From assembly GCA_963573385.1 (NCBI GenBank), contig CAUYLG010026875.1:1-64000 (forward strand): a DNA stretch of 64,000 nt. Reading direction: 5' to 3'. This DNA comes from Cacajao melanocephalus. Taxonomy: Eukaryota > Chordata > Mammalia > Primates > Pitheciidae. The notes under the pieces were generated by a model that had not been told where the DNA came from, searched no databases, and saw nothing but the letters and a program-made list of their open reading frames with translations. Positions 26,421 through 37,839 of this stretch are shown one piece after another. Each line of letters begins with the position of its first letter. Within the stretch, counting starts at the first letter, position 1. Both the position numbers and the translations under genes were made by a program.

Positions 26421-26697
26421 TTTTTTTTTTTCAAGACAAGGTCTTACTCTGCTGTCCAGGCTGGAATACAGTGGTACAATCATGGCTCATTGTAGCCTCA
26501 AACTCCTGGGCTCAAGCAATGCCCTTTCCTTAGCCTCCCGAGTAGTTGGGCCCACAGGTACATGCCAGCACACCCAGATATTTAAAAAAAAAAATTTTGT
26601 AGAGAAATGGTCTGGTAATGTTGCCCAGGCTGGTCTTGAACGCTGAGCTCAAGCAATACTTCTGGGATTACAGGCGTGAGCCACAGAACACAACCTA
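26421..26697 (-). mobile_element. AluJ-like SINE, antisense
   Basis: An old antisense Alu with a leading T11 tract, 'tgtccaggctggaatacagt', an expanded A-run in the middle, 'gttgcccaggctggtcttga' and 'gggattacaggcgtgagcca'. Part of the left-arm sequence between the last two blocks is deleted. Confidence 0.93.
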
Positions 26698-26899
26698 ATT
26701 TTTTTTTAATCACACATAACATAGCCTGTCCTGACACAGAACAAGTAATGCATCTAAGGAATACACATTTCTAACTATTACATTGTGTACAGTCATTGGC
26801 TGAGGAGGATTTTTTTTTTTTGCCTGATGGAGAGAATCCTGTTTCTTGAGTGCCATTGTGTCTGCCTTGAGTAAATCATTCAAAGGACCTTCAAGTCAG

Positions 26900-27045
26900 T
26901 ATATTTAATTACAACCAATAAATATTTTTGAGCAGTTACTATGTTCTAGGGACACAAAATATTAAAAAATAATCAGAATCATAGTCACTGTCTTATGAAG
27001 TTTATAGTTTGTTAGGGGATACTGACACTATCAACAAATAAATAT
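26900..27045 (-). mobile_element. L2 3' end remnant, antisense
   Basis: 'ccaataaatatttttgagca', 'gttactatgttctagggaca' and 'ttatgaagtttatagtttgt' match the antisense L2 3' terminus in order. Confidence 0.6.
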
Positions 27046-27447
27046 ATTATTTGTGTTATTGTTGGAAATCATGGCAAATGTGACCAGAGTGTTGTTTTCA
27101 AACAATAGTACTGATGAATTCAACATTGTGTCCAGGGTGGCATTTATGGCCCAGGTATCTTATATAACAATATGTTGTTAGGGGAATATTAACTTCAGAA
27201 TATTAGCAAACGTCCATGCTATTAGCAACTAAGATATACATGCCATGTTATCTGTGATTGGGTTTTAGTTTTGATAATTGCTCCATGTGGCAATCTCCTG
27301 GGATGTTCGGGTAAAATATGAGTTGGCAGTTATGTGTTACGTAAGAATGGAAGCATAGGTTGAGATAGGCTGAAGCAGCGTTGTATGTTAATTCAATTTC
27401 ACAAACTCTTCCTCAATATCTCCTTCATATGTTTCCTGCCTCCCACA

Positions 27448-27640
27448 CTTATTAAAAGTGTGGTCTTGGGCAAGTTACTTAACCTGTCCATGTCCTCTCT
27501 ATGAAAATAAGGATGAAAGTTGTACATACTTCCTAGGGCTATCATGAGGATCCAATGAGATGTATAAAGTACTCAGCGCAGTACCTAACAACAAATAAGT
27601 AAGCAACAAATGTGAGTTTCTATTAATGCCAGTAACAATA
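27448..27640 (+). mobile_element. MIR SINE, sense
   Basis: 'cttgggcaagttacttaacc', 'catgtcctctctatgaaaat', 'ctatcatgaggatccaatga' and 'tataaagtactcagcgcagt' follow MIR sense order closely. It abuts an antisense MIR. Confidence 0.8.
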
Positions 27641-27772
27641 GTAGTGGCAATATTATCTTCATTTTGCAGAAGTAGAAGAAATTGAGTCAGAGATTGACAA
27701 TCATTCTTACAAGAGTCTACACAGCTGTAAGCTGACTGAGCTGGGATTTAAACCTTGGCTGGCTCTAGAAGC
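27641..27772 (-). mobile_element. MIR SINE, antisense
   Basis: 'attatcttcattttgcagaa', 'tctacacagctgtaagctga' and 'gctgggatttaaaccttggc' are the antisense MIR core. With the preceding sense MIR it forms a tail-to-tail inverted pair. Confidence 0.75.
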
Positions 27773-27773
27773 T

Positions 27774-27774
<1 letters not shown>

Positions 27775-27811
<37 letters not shown>
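27775..27811. repeat. (GT)18 microsatellite
   Basis: An uninterrupted GT run directly beside the inverted MIR pair. Confidence 0.97.
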
Positions 27812-27812
<1 letters not shown>

Positions 27813-29164
27813 AACCACTGCAATATTATTGTCTCTGTAGTAAAATATTAGTTGTTTTGGTCTTCAGTTGTGTGAAAGCAAGATCTTCATGAGGGGATGA
27901 AAGAAAGCTATGCAACTTTATGTGAACAGTTTACTTATGGTATTTTATAGCTGTTATTCACTGTATTATATTTATCAAGAGTAAAGTAAGTGTGTGTGTG
28001 TGCATTTACTCTTCAGCAAAGAATTTACCTGTGATCCATTATTATACTCCCTAACTTGTCCCAAATATATGGATTTTCGAAATCTTAATTGTTCAAATTC
28101 TTAGTGATTAATTATGAGATAAGGTTGAGAAAAGCCACTTCTGTCTAGCCCAGTATATGATCACAGTGCAAGGAATAATTATAAAGTCGCATTGTAAGTA
28201 TCAAGTAGCCTTTTGTAATTAATTTAAAGATATGGAATATTTTATAGAGAATATACATTGACAATATGTCATTTTAAAAATAAAATGGCCTGATTTCACC
28301 ATAAACTTTTCATGAGCAGAATATTTTAAAATAATTTCAAATTCTGAAGGGTGCTTGATTATTTCACTATTCTTCTAATTGCAGCTGTAAAACCAAACCT
28401 TTTTGTGAATTTGCATAGAAATTGGTTTGTTTCTAGGTAAATCATTTCTACTACTATCTAAAATTCAGGGTCAAATCACTAAATTCTCATGATTCAAAAT
28501 GATTTTTATTATGCACATGCTTTTTTTCTTTTCACTGCGTATGTTATTTGCATTTTAAATACCTAAAGTAAACAAATGAAACACTCTTCTATTTGATGCT
28601 TGAAATGAAATATCTTCATTTAAAGAGCAGTAATATACAGCTGTTTTTTCCCAATTGCTCCAAGAATTTACATAAAAAAGTACAAAATGGCTTATATAAT
28701 ATTTTTCTTGCAAGTTTCTTTTATCTCCTTAATCCTAGATAAAATGACAAGTCATAGGGTAACATGGTCAGTAAGCATCGAAAAGGAATATAATTTGACA
28801 AAATAAGAAAAGATTAATGATAATGTTTAACATTTACCCAAAAAATCACTATGTGACTGGTAATTTTCTAAATACTTTATATAATTTTAAATGACTCACT
28901 CCTATATTTAAATTATAATGGTCACAAATGATGCCAACATATTAATTTTCAAAGCCTGTCCACAATTTAAAAAGTACTATTTCCCTATTCTCAGTCTACT
29001 TTATAAGACAAGTTATAGTTAAAAAAAAAATGTTGTGTTGACATATAGAGTCAAACAGATTTAAATGTCCTTACAATAATTCCTGTAATGACATTTATAG
29101 GAATACAAAATATTGAGACATACATTACTTGTTTGGAAAATGCAACTGAAATACTTGAAATCTT
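27812..29164. other. AT-rich sequence without recognised elements
   Basis: A short TG run lies near 27990-28002. A faint MIR-like stretch near 28810-28900 is too weak to call. No coding signal. Confidence 0.5.
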
Positions 29165-29966
29165 TATTATATTATTATACTTTTAAGTTCTGGGATACAT
29201 GTGCAGAACATGCAGGTTTGTTACATAGCTATACATGTGCCGTGGTGTTTTGCTGCACCCATCAACCCGTCATCTACATTAGGTATTTCTCCTAATGCTA
29301 TCCCTCCCCTAGCCCCCCACCCCCTAATAGGCACCTGTGTGTTATGTTCCCCTCCCTGTGTCCATGTGCTCTCATTGTTCAACATCCACTTATGAGTGAG
29401 AATATGCAGTGTTTGATTTTCTGTTCCTGTGTTAGTTTCCTGAGAATGATGGTTTCTAGCTTCATCCATGTTCCTGCAAACGACATGAACTCATTTTTTT
29501 TATGGTTGCCTAGTATTCCTAGATTAATTAACATTTGGGTTGGTTCCAAGTCTTTGCTATTGTAAATAGTGCTGCAGTAAACATACTTGTGCATGTGTCT
29601 TTATAGTAGAATGATTCATAATCATTTGGGTATATACTCAATAATGAGATTGCTGGGTCAAATAGAATTTCTTTTTATAGATCCTTGAGGAATAGAAACA
29701 CTGTTTTTCACTATGGTTGATCTGATTTACACTCCCATCAACAGTGTAAAAGCATTCCTATTTTTCCACGTCCTCTCCTGCATCTGCTATCTCCTGATTT
29801 TTTAATTATTGCCATTCTAACTGCGGTGAGATAGTTTCTCAACGTGATTTTGATTTGCATTTCTCTAATGACCAGTGATGATGAGAATTTTTCATATGTT
29901 CGTTGTCCATATAAATGTCTTCTTTTTGAAAGTGTCTGTTCATATCCTTCACCTACTTTTTGATTT
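29165..29966 (-). mobile_element. L1PA-type LINE-1, 3' 0.8 kb, antisense, 5'-truncated
   Basis: The left end is the L1 3' terminus ('ttattatacttttaagttct', 'gggatacatgtgcagaacat'), running through the G-rich 3' UTR block (here C-rich, 'agccccccaccccct') into the ORF2 end ('agtgctgcagtaaacatact', 'tttgatttgcatttctctaa'). It stops at about 29966 at 'ctttttgatt', a 5' truncation typical of L1. Clear target duplications are not visible. ORF2 pieces contain stops. Confidence 0.95.
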
Positions 29967-30886
29967 TTTTTTAACCAAACTTTCCTCATTTCTGCTCTGT
30001 GTTTGATGTATGCAGAATAATGCCTTCCATTAGTCCCCACGTTTGTAAAGGTTGTGCTGACAGTTTCTACTGGTTTTAAAGTTCACAAAGACAATAACTA
30101 GATAACTTTGCATTGATGTCAGTAAGAAAGTTAAATGACTTTTTGGGCCATCATTTTATGTTTATCCAAGTTTTTTTTCCTTTACATTTTATTTATTTTG
30201 TAATTTAACACCTACAAGGCAACCTGCTTATTTCCAAGATCTTAAAAACTATGGGATGTCATGCAATATCAAAGCCCCAAGTACTAGCAGCACGTTATGA
30301 ATGTTTCTGAATTACCTCATAATACACTTAAAGACTGTACTTTACATCAGCCATATTTTTAGCTTCTTGAGATCTAACAGAATTCTTTACATTTGTATTT
30401 TGGCTTCTAATTCAACATGCCTTTATATCATTAGGTAGCTCCATTTCCATAATTCCATTAAAATATCAAATAAAATAAGAACAAGAATAAATATTTGCTC
30501 TAGAAAGCCAGGAGTATGCCAGAAGTGGACCTATCAATGAGAACATTTGGATCCACATGAATCATAAAGAATCAGATTGGCATCACCTGACAGGAAGGAA
30601 GTAGCTCACAATCCTACATGCAGCTCACCTTGGGATAATTGCAAAATAAGAGCCAGCATATAATAGAAAGAATAATCCCCCAAAAAAGTCAGCATAGCTA
30701 TTTGTGAAAGCACTAATAAAACAAAGCATCAATTGTTTTGTTCATCCTTAGAAAACTAACAGCTTGATATTTGAAGCTGTTTCTGACAAGCCTTATAAGT
30801 GATTGGGAGCCTCAAGCTTCATTCCCCACCTCTCAATGAAGAGTGCTGTGAACTTTACGGTATAAAAATCAATGCTAGAAAAGCAT
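29967..30886. other. No recognised element
   Basis: Unique-looking AT-rich sequence. Confidence 0.5.
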
Positions 30887-31072
30887 TTCACAATAGCTAG
30901 AAGAGAGGATTTTGAATATTCTCACCACAAAGAAATGATAAATGTGTGAAGTGATGGATATACTGAACATCCTGACTTGATTTTTATACAATGTATACAT
31001 GCTTCAAAACATCATACTGTATTCCACACATATGTACAATTATATGTCAATTCAAAATAAAAACAAAAAACA
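30887..31072 (+). mobile_element. L1MA/L1PB 3' UTR end, sense
   Basis: 'atagctagaagagaggattt', 'ctcaccacaaagaaatgata', 'caatgtatacatgcttcaaa' and 'acaattatatgtcaattcaa' with an A-rich tail define the L1MA-type 3' terminus. Confidence 0.85.
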
Positions 31073-32429
31073 AATTGAAGGTAACCAAAAACATTTTTAC
31101 ATTAAGGAATTAGAAGAACAATAAAAAATAATTTTAAAATACATGATAACGAAGAATTAATATAAAATAGAAGATAAATAAAAATAAAATAACAGACATG
31201 ATAAAATTTAGCATACAGTTACAAAATGTTCTGGGAAAAGACTGATTATAGCAGATATTAACTAGGGGGAAATTCGAGTGAAAAACAAGCAAATCTGAGG
31301 AATAAAAATGTGAACAAAACTACAGATAAAAATAAGACCAAAAGTAACTCCATGGATTACTTTGAACCAATTTATATAAATTCAATTGAAATTATAGATG
31401 AAAGGGGATGATTAACTAGGAAAGGTAAAGATTAGTAAACAGATTAAGGAGAAGGAAACTGATTGGAAATATGGGAAAAAAATAAAGATAAATTTGAAAA
31501 GATAAGGAAAGTTCTATTCTCCAAGGAGCAGCAGATCAATAGTTTTAACAGGTTAAATTCTTATACATCTTCAAGAACATTATACTTATTTAAATAGTTG
31601 CAAAGCGTAGAAAAAGACAGAAAGCCTTCTGAGTTATTCTGTGAAGCTACTAATCTTGACAAGAATTGGATAAGTTATTCCTATCCACATATTTCCTGGA
31701 TCCCTTTCCTTTTCTCCTTATTACTCTTAAGATTTCATGGTTCATGATTATTAGTATTCCTTGTGGGAAACCTCAACTCCCTTGCCTTCTGTACTTAGAT
31801 GGCAAATCTCTCTAACACTGTTAACTCAAATATTGGTTTTCCTTGTAACTTAACCCAGATAGATGAATACTTCTAGAGAACACGAAACAAACTGAAATGA
31901 CAGCTTATAGTTTAAAGGAATAAATAATACAAACACCGTCATTACTGCTTGTGCTTCTAAACATGGTTTCACAAACCTCATTTATTTGTGTACTTCCTGT
32001 ATTACTGTTCCCAAAATAGGTATATATTGTACTTGTATTTATTAATATATTTCTTAAAAATCAAAAATATATTTCCCCAAGTAAAAAATAAAGTTTTCAT
32101 TTAAAAGGAAAATTTATTTCACACCATAAATTGAAAATCATACTGACTTGCCAAAATTGTGTAGTGATCATGAAGATAAATACAACAAAACAAAACAAAT
32201 AAACAAAGTGATGTTGTTTGATGAGATATTTTTCTCATTCAAGGAATAAGAAATTGCTTAGAGAACCTTTAGAAAATATAGTGAATTCTATTTTTTACAT
32301 CTCCTTAGCTTTCACTACCATTTCCTGCAATTTTATATCTTTCATCAGTCATCTAGTATTTCATATCTATTCTTAGATTTATAACTGTAACTACTATATC
32401 CTTCTTCTTACCCATTTTTAATCTTCTAA
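31073..32429. other. A-rich sequence, possibly further decayed L1 ORF2
   Basis: The interval 31080-31530 is strongly A-biased on the plus strand and loosely resembles old L1 ORF2, but no block is diagnostic. The remainder is unique-looking. Confidence 0.35.
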
Positions 32430-32530
32430 GAATTCATTCAACAAATGTTGATGATGGAGTGCTGTATATGAAGCCTTGTCCTACGTAATGTGGAAGATAG
32501 GCAGTATACTAACAATAACAACCCAAAACA
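32430..32530 (-). mobile_element. L2 3' end scrap, antisense
   Basis: 'attcattcaacaaatgttga' followed by an eroded 'tgaagccttgtcctacgtaa' is the antisense L2 terminus. Confidence 0.5.
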
Positions 32531-32639
32531 ACACCCCTCAACCCAAAATAAACATAAATAAAAGGAAAGAAAATTCTTGACTCAATGTGTGTGTCAACTC
32601 TCTCTTTCATAATCTCTCTGTGTAGATTATTAAAAATTC

Positions 32640-32875
32640 TTCACTTCTTATACTTCAGGCCACTTATTCCATCCTTGTACTCTGTATACATCACTCCCTA
32701 CAAACAGGTCATACCCTTGCTTCTAGTCTTTTCCTCTCATTCACCAAAATGCAAGCTCCATGAAGCCTGAGACTCTCTGATTCATGGCAGAGCATCCCCA
32801 GCAGCCTGATCAAGTCTCTGATAGTTGATATCCACTCAACAGATATTATTTTTGGAGAGAATGAATGATCCACCC
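32640..32875 (+). mobile_element. L2 3' end, sense
   Basis: 'aaaatgcaagctccatgaag', 'gcagagcatccccagcagcc' and 'actcaacagatattattttt' with 'gaatgaatgatc' give the L2 3' UTR and terminus in sense order. Confidence 0.7.
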
Positions 32876-33544
32876 ATGGAAAAAATGGGGTGATCTGACT
32901 AAACCTGGTTAACATCTCACTTCAACTTTAAGTTTTTTTATGGTAATTATTAGATCTTTCTTTTAAATTTACTACTAGAGTAATTTAATATAAAGGATGA
33001 ATTTACCAATCACCTTTCTAGCTAACAGAGTGACTCACTAAATTGTTTCAGTAGGAGGGTAGTTGGTACAAAGTGGAAGAAAAAAAATTTACCGCTTCAT
33101 TAAAAGCCTCACCTTTGAAATGAGTCCCTCATTTCATTTTTTGTTTCCCAAGACAGAAGTCTCAAAGGAAGAAGCAAATTTATTTTTATTTATTTATTTA
33201 ATTTCAGTAGTTGATAATGTTACTAGATACTGAGCTATATTTCTGTATTTTCTCAGCAATGAAGTTAAAAACATATTATTCAGAGATGTTGCGTAAGTGT
33301 ATGAATCTTCAAGCTTCTGTTACTGAAATTGATATGTTTGGGGTACCTGAGTAGCTGAGTGTGACATATTGTTATTTCTTCCTAGAACAATAAAGCAAAT
33401 TCATATAAAGTACCTCATACATTCACCATTATTGAAGACTCACTATCTCTCTGATTGTTCTTCCCTTATTTGATTTTTTTTTTTCTGATGAAGGGGGAAT
33501 ATCTCCTTACATATAGAAAACAAACAGAAAACAATACCATTAGT
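32876..33544. other. No recognised element
   Basis: AT-rich, unique-looking, with a short (TTTA)n run near 33180-33205. Confidence 0.45.
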
Positions 33545-33775
33545 TATAACTAATATTCATCGAGTGCTTTCTATGTGCCAGGCATTGTGCTCAGCAAGTT
33601 GCATGTTGCATTCCCCTTAATAATATAACTCTGTGCACGGAGTCCCTTTATTTCCATGTGAAAGACAAGAAAACAGATATATGTCTAGGTTAAATTAATT
33701 GCCCACATTTGCATAGCTAGTGAGGAAACAAAAAGTTAAATAGTTGGCTTGGGATCCCTTTCTCTCCTGATTACC
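33545..33775 (-). mobile_element. MIR SINE, antisense
   Basis: 'gtgctttctatgtgccaggc' with 'attgtgctcagcaagttgca', then 'acaagaaaacagatatatgt' and 'gcatagctagtgaggaaaca' match antisense MIR over most of its length. Confidence 0.75.
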
Positions 33776-34589
33776 AGGGGTTGGAGTGTTCCTGATGAAG
33801 AAAAGACATCAGTTAACTCAACGTAATTTTTTTGTGAATCCACTGGTAATGAAATGTCCTTGAAAACAGGAAGGAAAGCACGTGGTTTGGTGATACTTCT
33901 ATCAAGCCTCTAGTTAGGTAATCTTTCATCAAGATGTCCCCGGTGTAGGTTTAATCTTGATAAACAAAGCTATAAATTATAGATTCATGAGGCATGGTTC
34001 CCTACAAAGTGTCATGTAAGTTAAACATCTATATGTATATAACAAATGTGCTTGATATCCCAAAAGTGAAATGTGCCCTGGTGCAGCAGGTAACATCTCT
34101 TTTAAAGGTCTCATTTCCTAATCTGGGTGAAAGATTCTTTTCCCATGTAGGAAAAAATGACCAGGAAAAATAACTTGCTGTCCCAGCACCCTCCATTTAA
34201 TCCATGTGTCTTGATTACTTCTATCTTTGAATTTATTAGAAAAGCTAAATACTGGGTACAATTTCTTGTATGTGTGAGTCTGACTGGACAATTTGATCTT
34301 TTGTGCTAACTTAGCTAGTAAGTGGTGGAATTAGATTCTATGCTCTTAAAGGTAGCCTAACAGGACCAATCTTTCTCAGGCTTTTAGGATAAATTTTGTT
34401 TTCAGTCTGATTAATCATTTTACTACATGACAGCAAAACTATCAGAAAGCACCATTTTGCTACAATTTTAAAGAGAATTCATACTCTTTATCTATATTCA
34501 TAAAAGTTTAGTCTACATTTTGCAACATGCATTACAACAGAAATTCTCCTTTCTAGTGCAGATATTCAAAACATTATATTGAAATGTAA
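33776..34589. other. No recognised element
   Basis: Unique-looking. ERVL similarity may extend weakly leftward from 34590 into this stretch. Confidence 0.45.
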
Positions 34590-34757
34590 TTTAAAAATTA
34601 CTATGTGATATAGCACTATAGTAAACAAAAATCTCCTAAGTTTAGAGATGATGCCGTGGGTACTACTTTCAGAAAAGATAAATTTGTATCAAGGATGTAT
34701 ATCTTTTCCAAGGGTATAATTTTTACCCCTCCATAATAGAAGCCCCATGTAATCATT
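34590..34757 (-). mobile_element. ERVL pol fragment, antisense, copy 1
   Basis: 'ctcctaagtttagagatgat', 'cagaaaagataaatttgtat', 'gggtataatttttacccctc' and 'ccccatgtaatcatt' parallel 36011-36181. The same layout is found in the integrase part of ERVL pol read antisense. All frames are broken. Confidence 0.55.
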
Positions 34758-34799
34758 AACATTATCCTCATCTTTAATAAAATACAGATGTTTTATAGC

Positions 34800-34925
34800 A
34801 GATTTGCAAAACTTATAAATAAGACCTTATAGGATCTGGCATCTTAGTATCCCAGTGACCTCACTGCTAATAATCTTTTACCATGTCCTTGGCCTAATCC
34901 AGTCACACTTTGGTCTTAATTTCAT
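34800..34925 (+). mobile_element. L2 remnant, sense
   Basis: 'gaccttataggatctggcat', 'ccagtgacctcactgctaat' and 'ccagtcacactttggtct' match the L2 C-terminal/3' region in order. Confidence 0.6.
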
Positions 34926-35869
34926 TAAAAAATAGGGAAGCAGCATAGTAACAGTGAAAGAGAATAGAAATAGCAAAAATAGCATAAAAATAGTAAAGTA
35001 TCTTAGAGAAGTTGGTTTGAAGCAGATACAATAACTTCCTAAGTGGCTTGGTGCACTCATGGCTGTAAAAACTACAGGGTAAAAGAAAGTTGTACTCTTT
35101 TCTGAGTTATCTTTATTACCTTAAAATTCACTCACAGTCCCAGCTTAATATTCCGCTAACTAAAAAAAGCCAGATTGTTTTAGGTCACATTCAAGAAGAG
35201 TAGTATAAGACAATAACAGGAAGGAAGAGAGAAGAAAATAGTTGACACACACATACATAATGATGTAGGGAAAATAAGCATAGCTGCTATACCATTCATT
35301 TCTGTAACTTATAATGAGACTGCAGTGGATACTTTTAACTTGTTTATTCCCACAATGCTTACACATTTTCTTTACTTTAAGCTAGGACATTACTGGTACC
35401 CAAATCTTCATTCCTGAAAGGTTCCTGCCTTTAGCTATTGATTTCAGTAGTTTTGCATTCATTTTCATAACATACCTACTCTTTCCTGTCCCTGTTAATT
35501 TCTACTTAGTAATTGGTATTAATCACCCCATCTAGTAGACTAACTCCTTTCTTTGCTTGTTTGTTCATTTAATATGCAGAATCTAAAATAGCCAGCAGAA
35601 AGTCTTAGCTTTCAATTCAATTTATGTGGGTGAAAACATTAATTCTTTGGGAACCAAGATCTCTGAATCAATAGAATTCAAAGTTAGAGAAAGTAGAAGA
35701 AAAAAAAGTATTTGGCTGTATATACTGAGATGATCTAGCTCCACGTTTAACTCCTTGATCCTCAGACTCATGTATTTTGATTTTGGGAAGAATATACCAC
35801 AACTTGCTTACTAATTCAAATTCAAAACATATATTTACCTTTTAAGATGTAATCTCATGCTTCCTCTGA
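34926..35869. other. No recognised element
   Basis: AT-rich and unique-looking. No supported frame. Confidence 0.45.
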
Positions 35870-36365
35870 CAACTGGCACTGTAACTCAGTCTTCAGTTGA
35901 CCATTACTCCATTTTTGTGGGTCTAATTCTTTCTCTAATATGGGGTGTATGGTAAGACCAGTGATATTCATTGCAATTCTTCTTTTGGTATGAGATGAGT
36001 TCTTTTCTTCAGAAGCAATGCTTTGTGGAATACCACGATGATAAATAAAAAACTCCTAAGTTTAGAGATGATGGTATGGGCATTACTTACAGAAAAGATA
36101 AATCCATATCCAGGATACATGTCTTCCAGGGGTGTAATTTTTTACCTCTCCATAATAGGAGAATTCCCATGTAATCATTTTGTCACCAAATGGCTACTTT
36201 CCCTGCAGAGAATAATGTTATAACAGCATTTCAGTACTGGTCTCTGCCAAGTCAAGTGTACATCAGTAGCAGTAGTAAGATCAACTTTTGGAAAGTAAGT
36301 CAGAAAGTGGCTGAACCCATGCATAACCCCCATTGCTGCCATAATAACTGCTTCATAACTGATGT
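35870..36365 (-). mobile_element. ERVL pol (integrase-region) fragment, antisense, copy 2
   Basis: Antisense ERVL pol blocks appear in order: 'cattgcaattcttcttttgg', 'cttcagaagcaatgctttgt', 'ggaataccacgatgataaat', 'catgtaatcattttgtcacc' and 'gctgaacccatgcataaccc'. ERVL is an old endogenous retrovirus group. This piece is short, carries no LTR nearby and is full of stops. Confidence 0.72.
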
Positions 36366-36665
36366 AAAGTGTACAATGACTTTGTTATTAGGGGAATATA
36401 AATTTAGATTTATTTTTCTATTTTATTAGTTCTTTTGTCATTATGAACTTATTGCTTAATGTGATTTATTCTGATTATTAGTATAGCTTCCCTAGCTTTC
36501 TTGTTAATGTTTGCATATTATATTTTATTCCTTTTACTTTCTACCTTTTGACCTTTTGTGTCATTATATTTTATGTCTGTCTTTTGTAAACAATATGTAA
36601 TGTGGTTTGATAACCTTAGTGTTTTAAATCAATTATTTAGTGCTTTTACATTTAATATAATTTCT
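36366..36665. other. T-rich sequence, nothing recognised
   Basis: No element can be assigned with confidence. Confidence 0.4.
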
Positions 36666-36884
36666 GAGACCAGACTTAGCAATGTGGTGAAACTTCATCT
36701 CTACAAAATAATACAAGAATTATCTGAGTGTGGTGGCATGCACTGTAGTTCCAGCTACTAGGGAGGCTGGAGGATCACCTGAAACCAAGAGGTCAAGGCT
36801 GAAATGCATCATAATCATGCCACTGCACTGCACCCTTGGTGACAGAGTGCAACTCTGTCTCAAACAAACAAACAAACAAACAAC
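36666..36884 (+). mobile_element. 5'-truncated old Alu, sense, with (CAAA)n tail
   Basis: It starts inside the left arm at 'gagaccagacttagcaatgt' and continues through 'agctactagggaggctggag' and 'ccactgcactgcacccttgg'. The tail is (CAAA)5. Strong divergence suggests AluJ or a fossil monomer pair. Confidence 0.88.
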
Positions 36885-37270
36885 TTACTACAAGCTACAG
36901 CAATCAGGACAGCATGATACTGGCAAAAGGATAAACATATAGATATATAGAATAGTATGGAGAATCCAGAAATCAGCTCCTACCTTTATCATCAATTGAT
37001 TCAACATGAGTACCAAGGCAAATAAATTGTCAAGTAGTCTTCTTAACAAATGGTGATGAGACAACTGCATATCCATGTACAAAAAAATGAATTTGGAGCC
37101 CTTCCTCACACCATACACAAAACTCAGCTTGAACCAAATCAAACCATCAATATTACTTTTACTTCTAAGGACCATCAAGAAAATTTTTAACCTGAAAAAG
37201 ACAGAAAGCAAGGAGATATTTGTAAATCATATATTTGATAAAAAACTTGTACCTAGAATATCTAAAGAAC

Positions 37271-37839
37271 ACATTTTTTGGTTGAACAATTTTTCTTTTT
37301 CTTTTCTTTGAGGCAGGGTTTTTCTCCATCATCCAGGTTGGAGTGTAGTGGCACAATCATATCTCACTGTAGTCTCTATCTCCTGGGCTCAAGCAATTCT
37401 CCTGCCTCAGCCTTCTGAGTAGCTGAGACTATGGGTGCATGCCACCACACCTGGCTAATTTTAAAAATGTTTTATAGAGACAGGGCCTCACTGTTACATA
37501 ATTCATGGGATTGAGCAAGAATGCATGATGTATATTCCTTGCACAAGCTGGTCGCCAACTCCTGGGTTCAAACAATCCTCCCACCTCAGCCTCCCAAAGT
37601 GCTGGAATTACATATATATAAGTCACTGTGCCTGGCCTGAACAATTTTTCTTTTTAAAATTTATTTATTTATTTATTTTTGCAGATAAAATTGTATATAT
37701 TTATCATGTACAACATGATGCTTTAAAGTACATATATAGCATGGAGTAGTTAAATCTAGCTAATTAACAAATGTATTGCCTCACATATTTATCATTTTTG
37801 TGCTGAGAACACTTAAGAGTCACTATCTTTGCATTTTTT
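37271..37839 (-). mobile_element. L1MA/L1MB 3' UTR end, antisense, inserted into the L1M
   Basis: The T/ATTT-rich left part (37284-37300 and 37639-37680) is the antisense tail. It is followed by 'gcagataaaattgtatatat', 'tatcatgtacaacatgatgc' and 'gctgagaacacttaag', the antisense of an L1MA-type 3' UTR. It lies between 'aaagaac' (37264) and 'aagaact' (37840) of the host L1, which look like its short target duplication. It is itself split by an Alu. Confidence 0.75.
37284..37655 (-). mobile_element. AluJ-like SINE with perfect 17-bp target duplications, antisense
   Basis: The Alu body is 37301-37638. The flanks 'gaacaatttttcttttt' at 37284-37300 and 37639-37655 are identical over 17 bp. Within the left-arm region the usual 'atgttgcccag' is replaced by about 54 bases of foreign sequence (about 37493-37546), so the copy is about 40 bp longer than a normal Alu. 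Confidence 0.95.
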
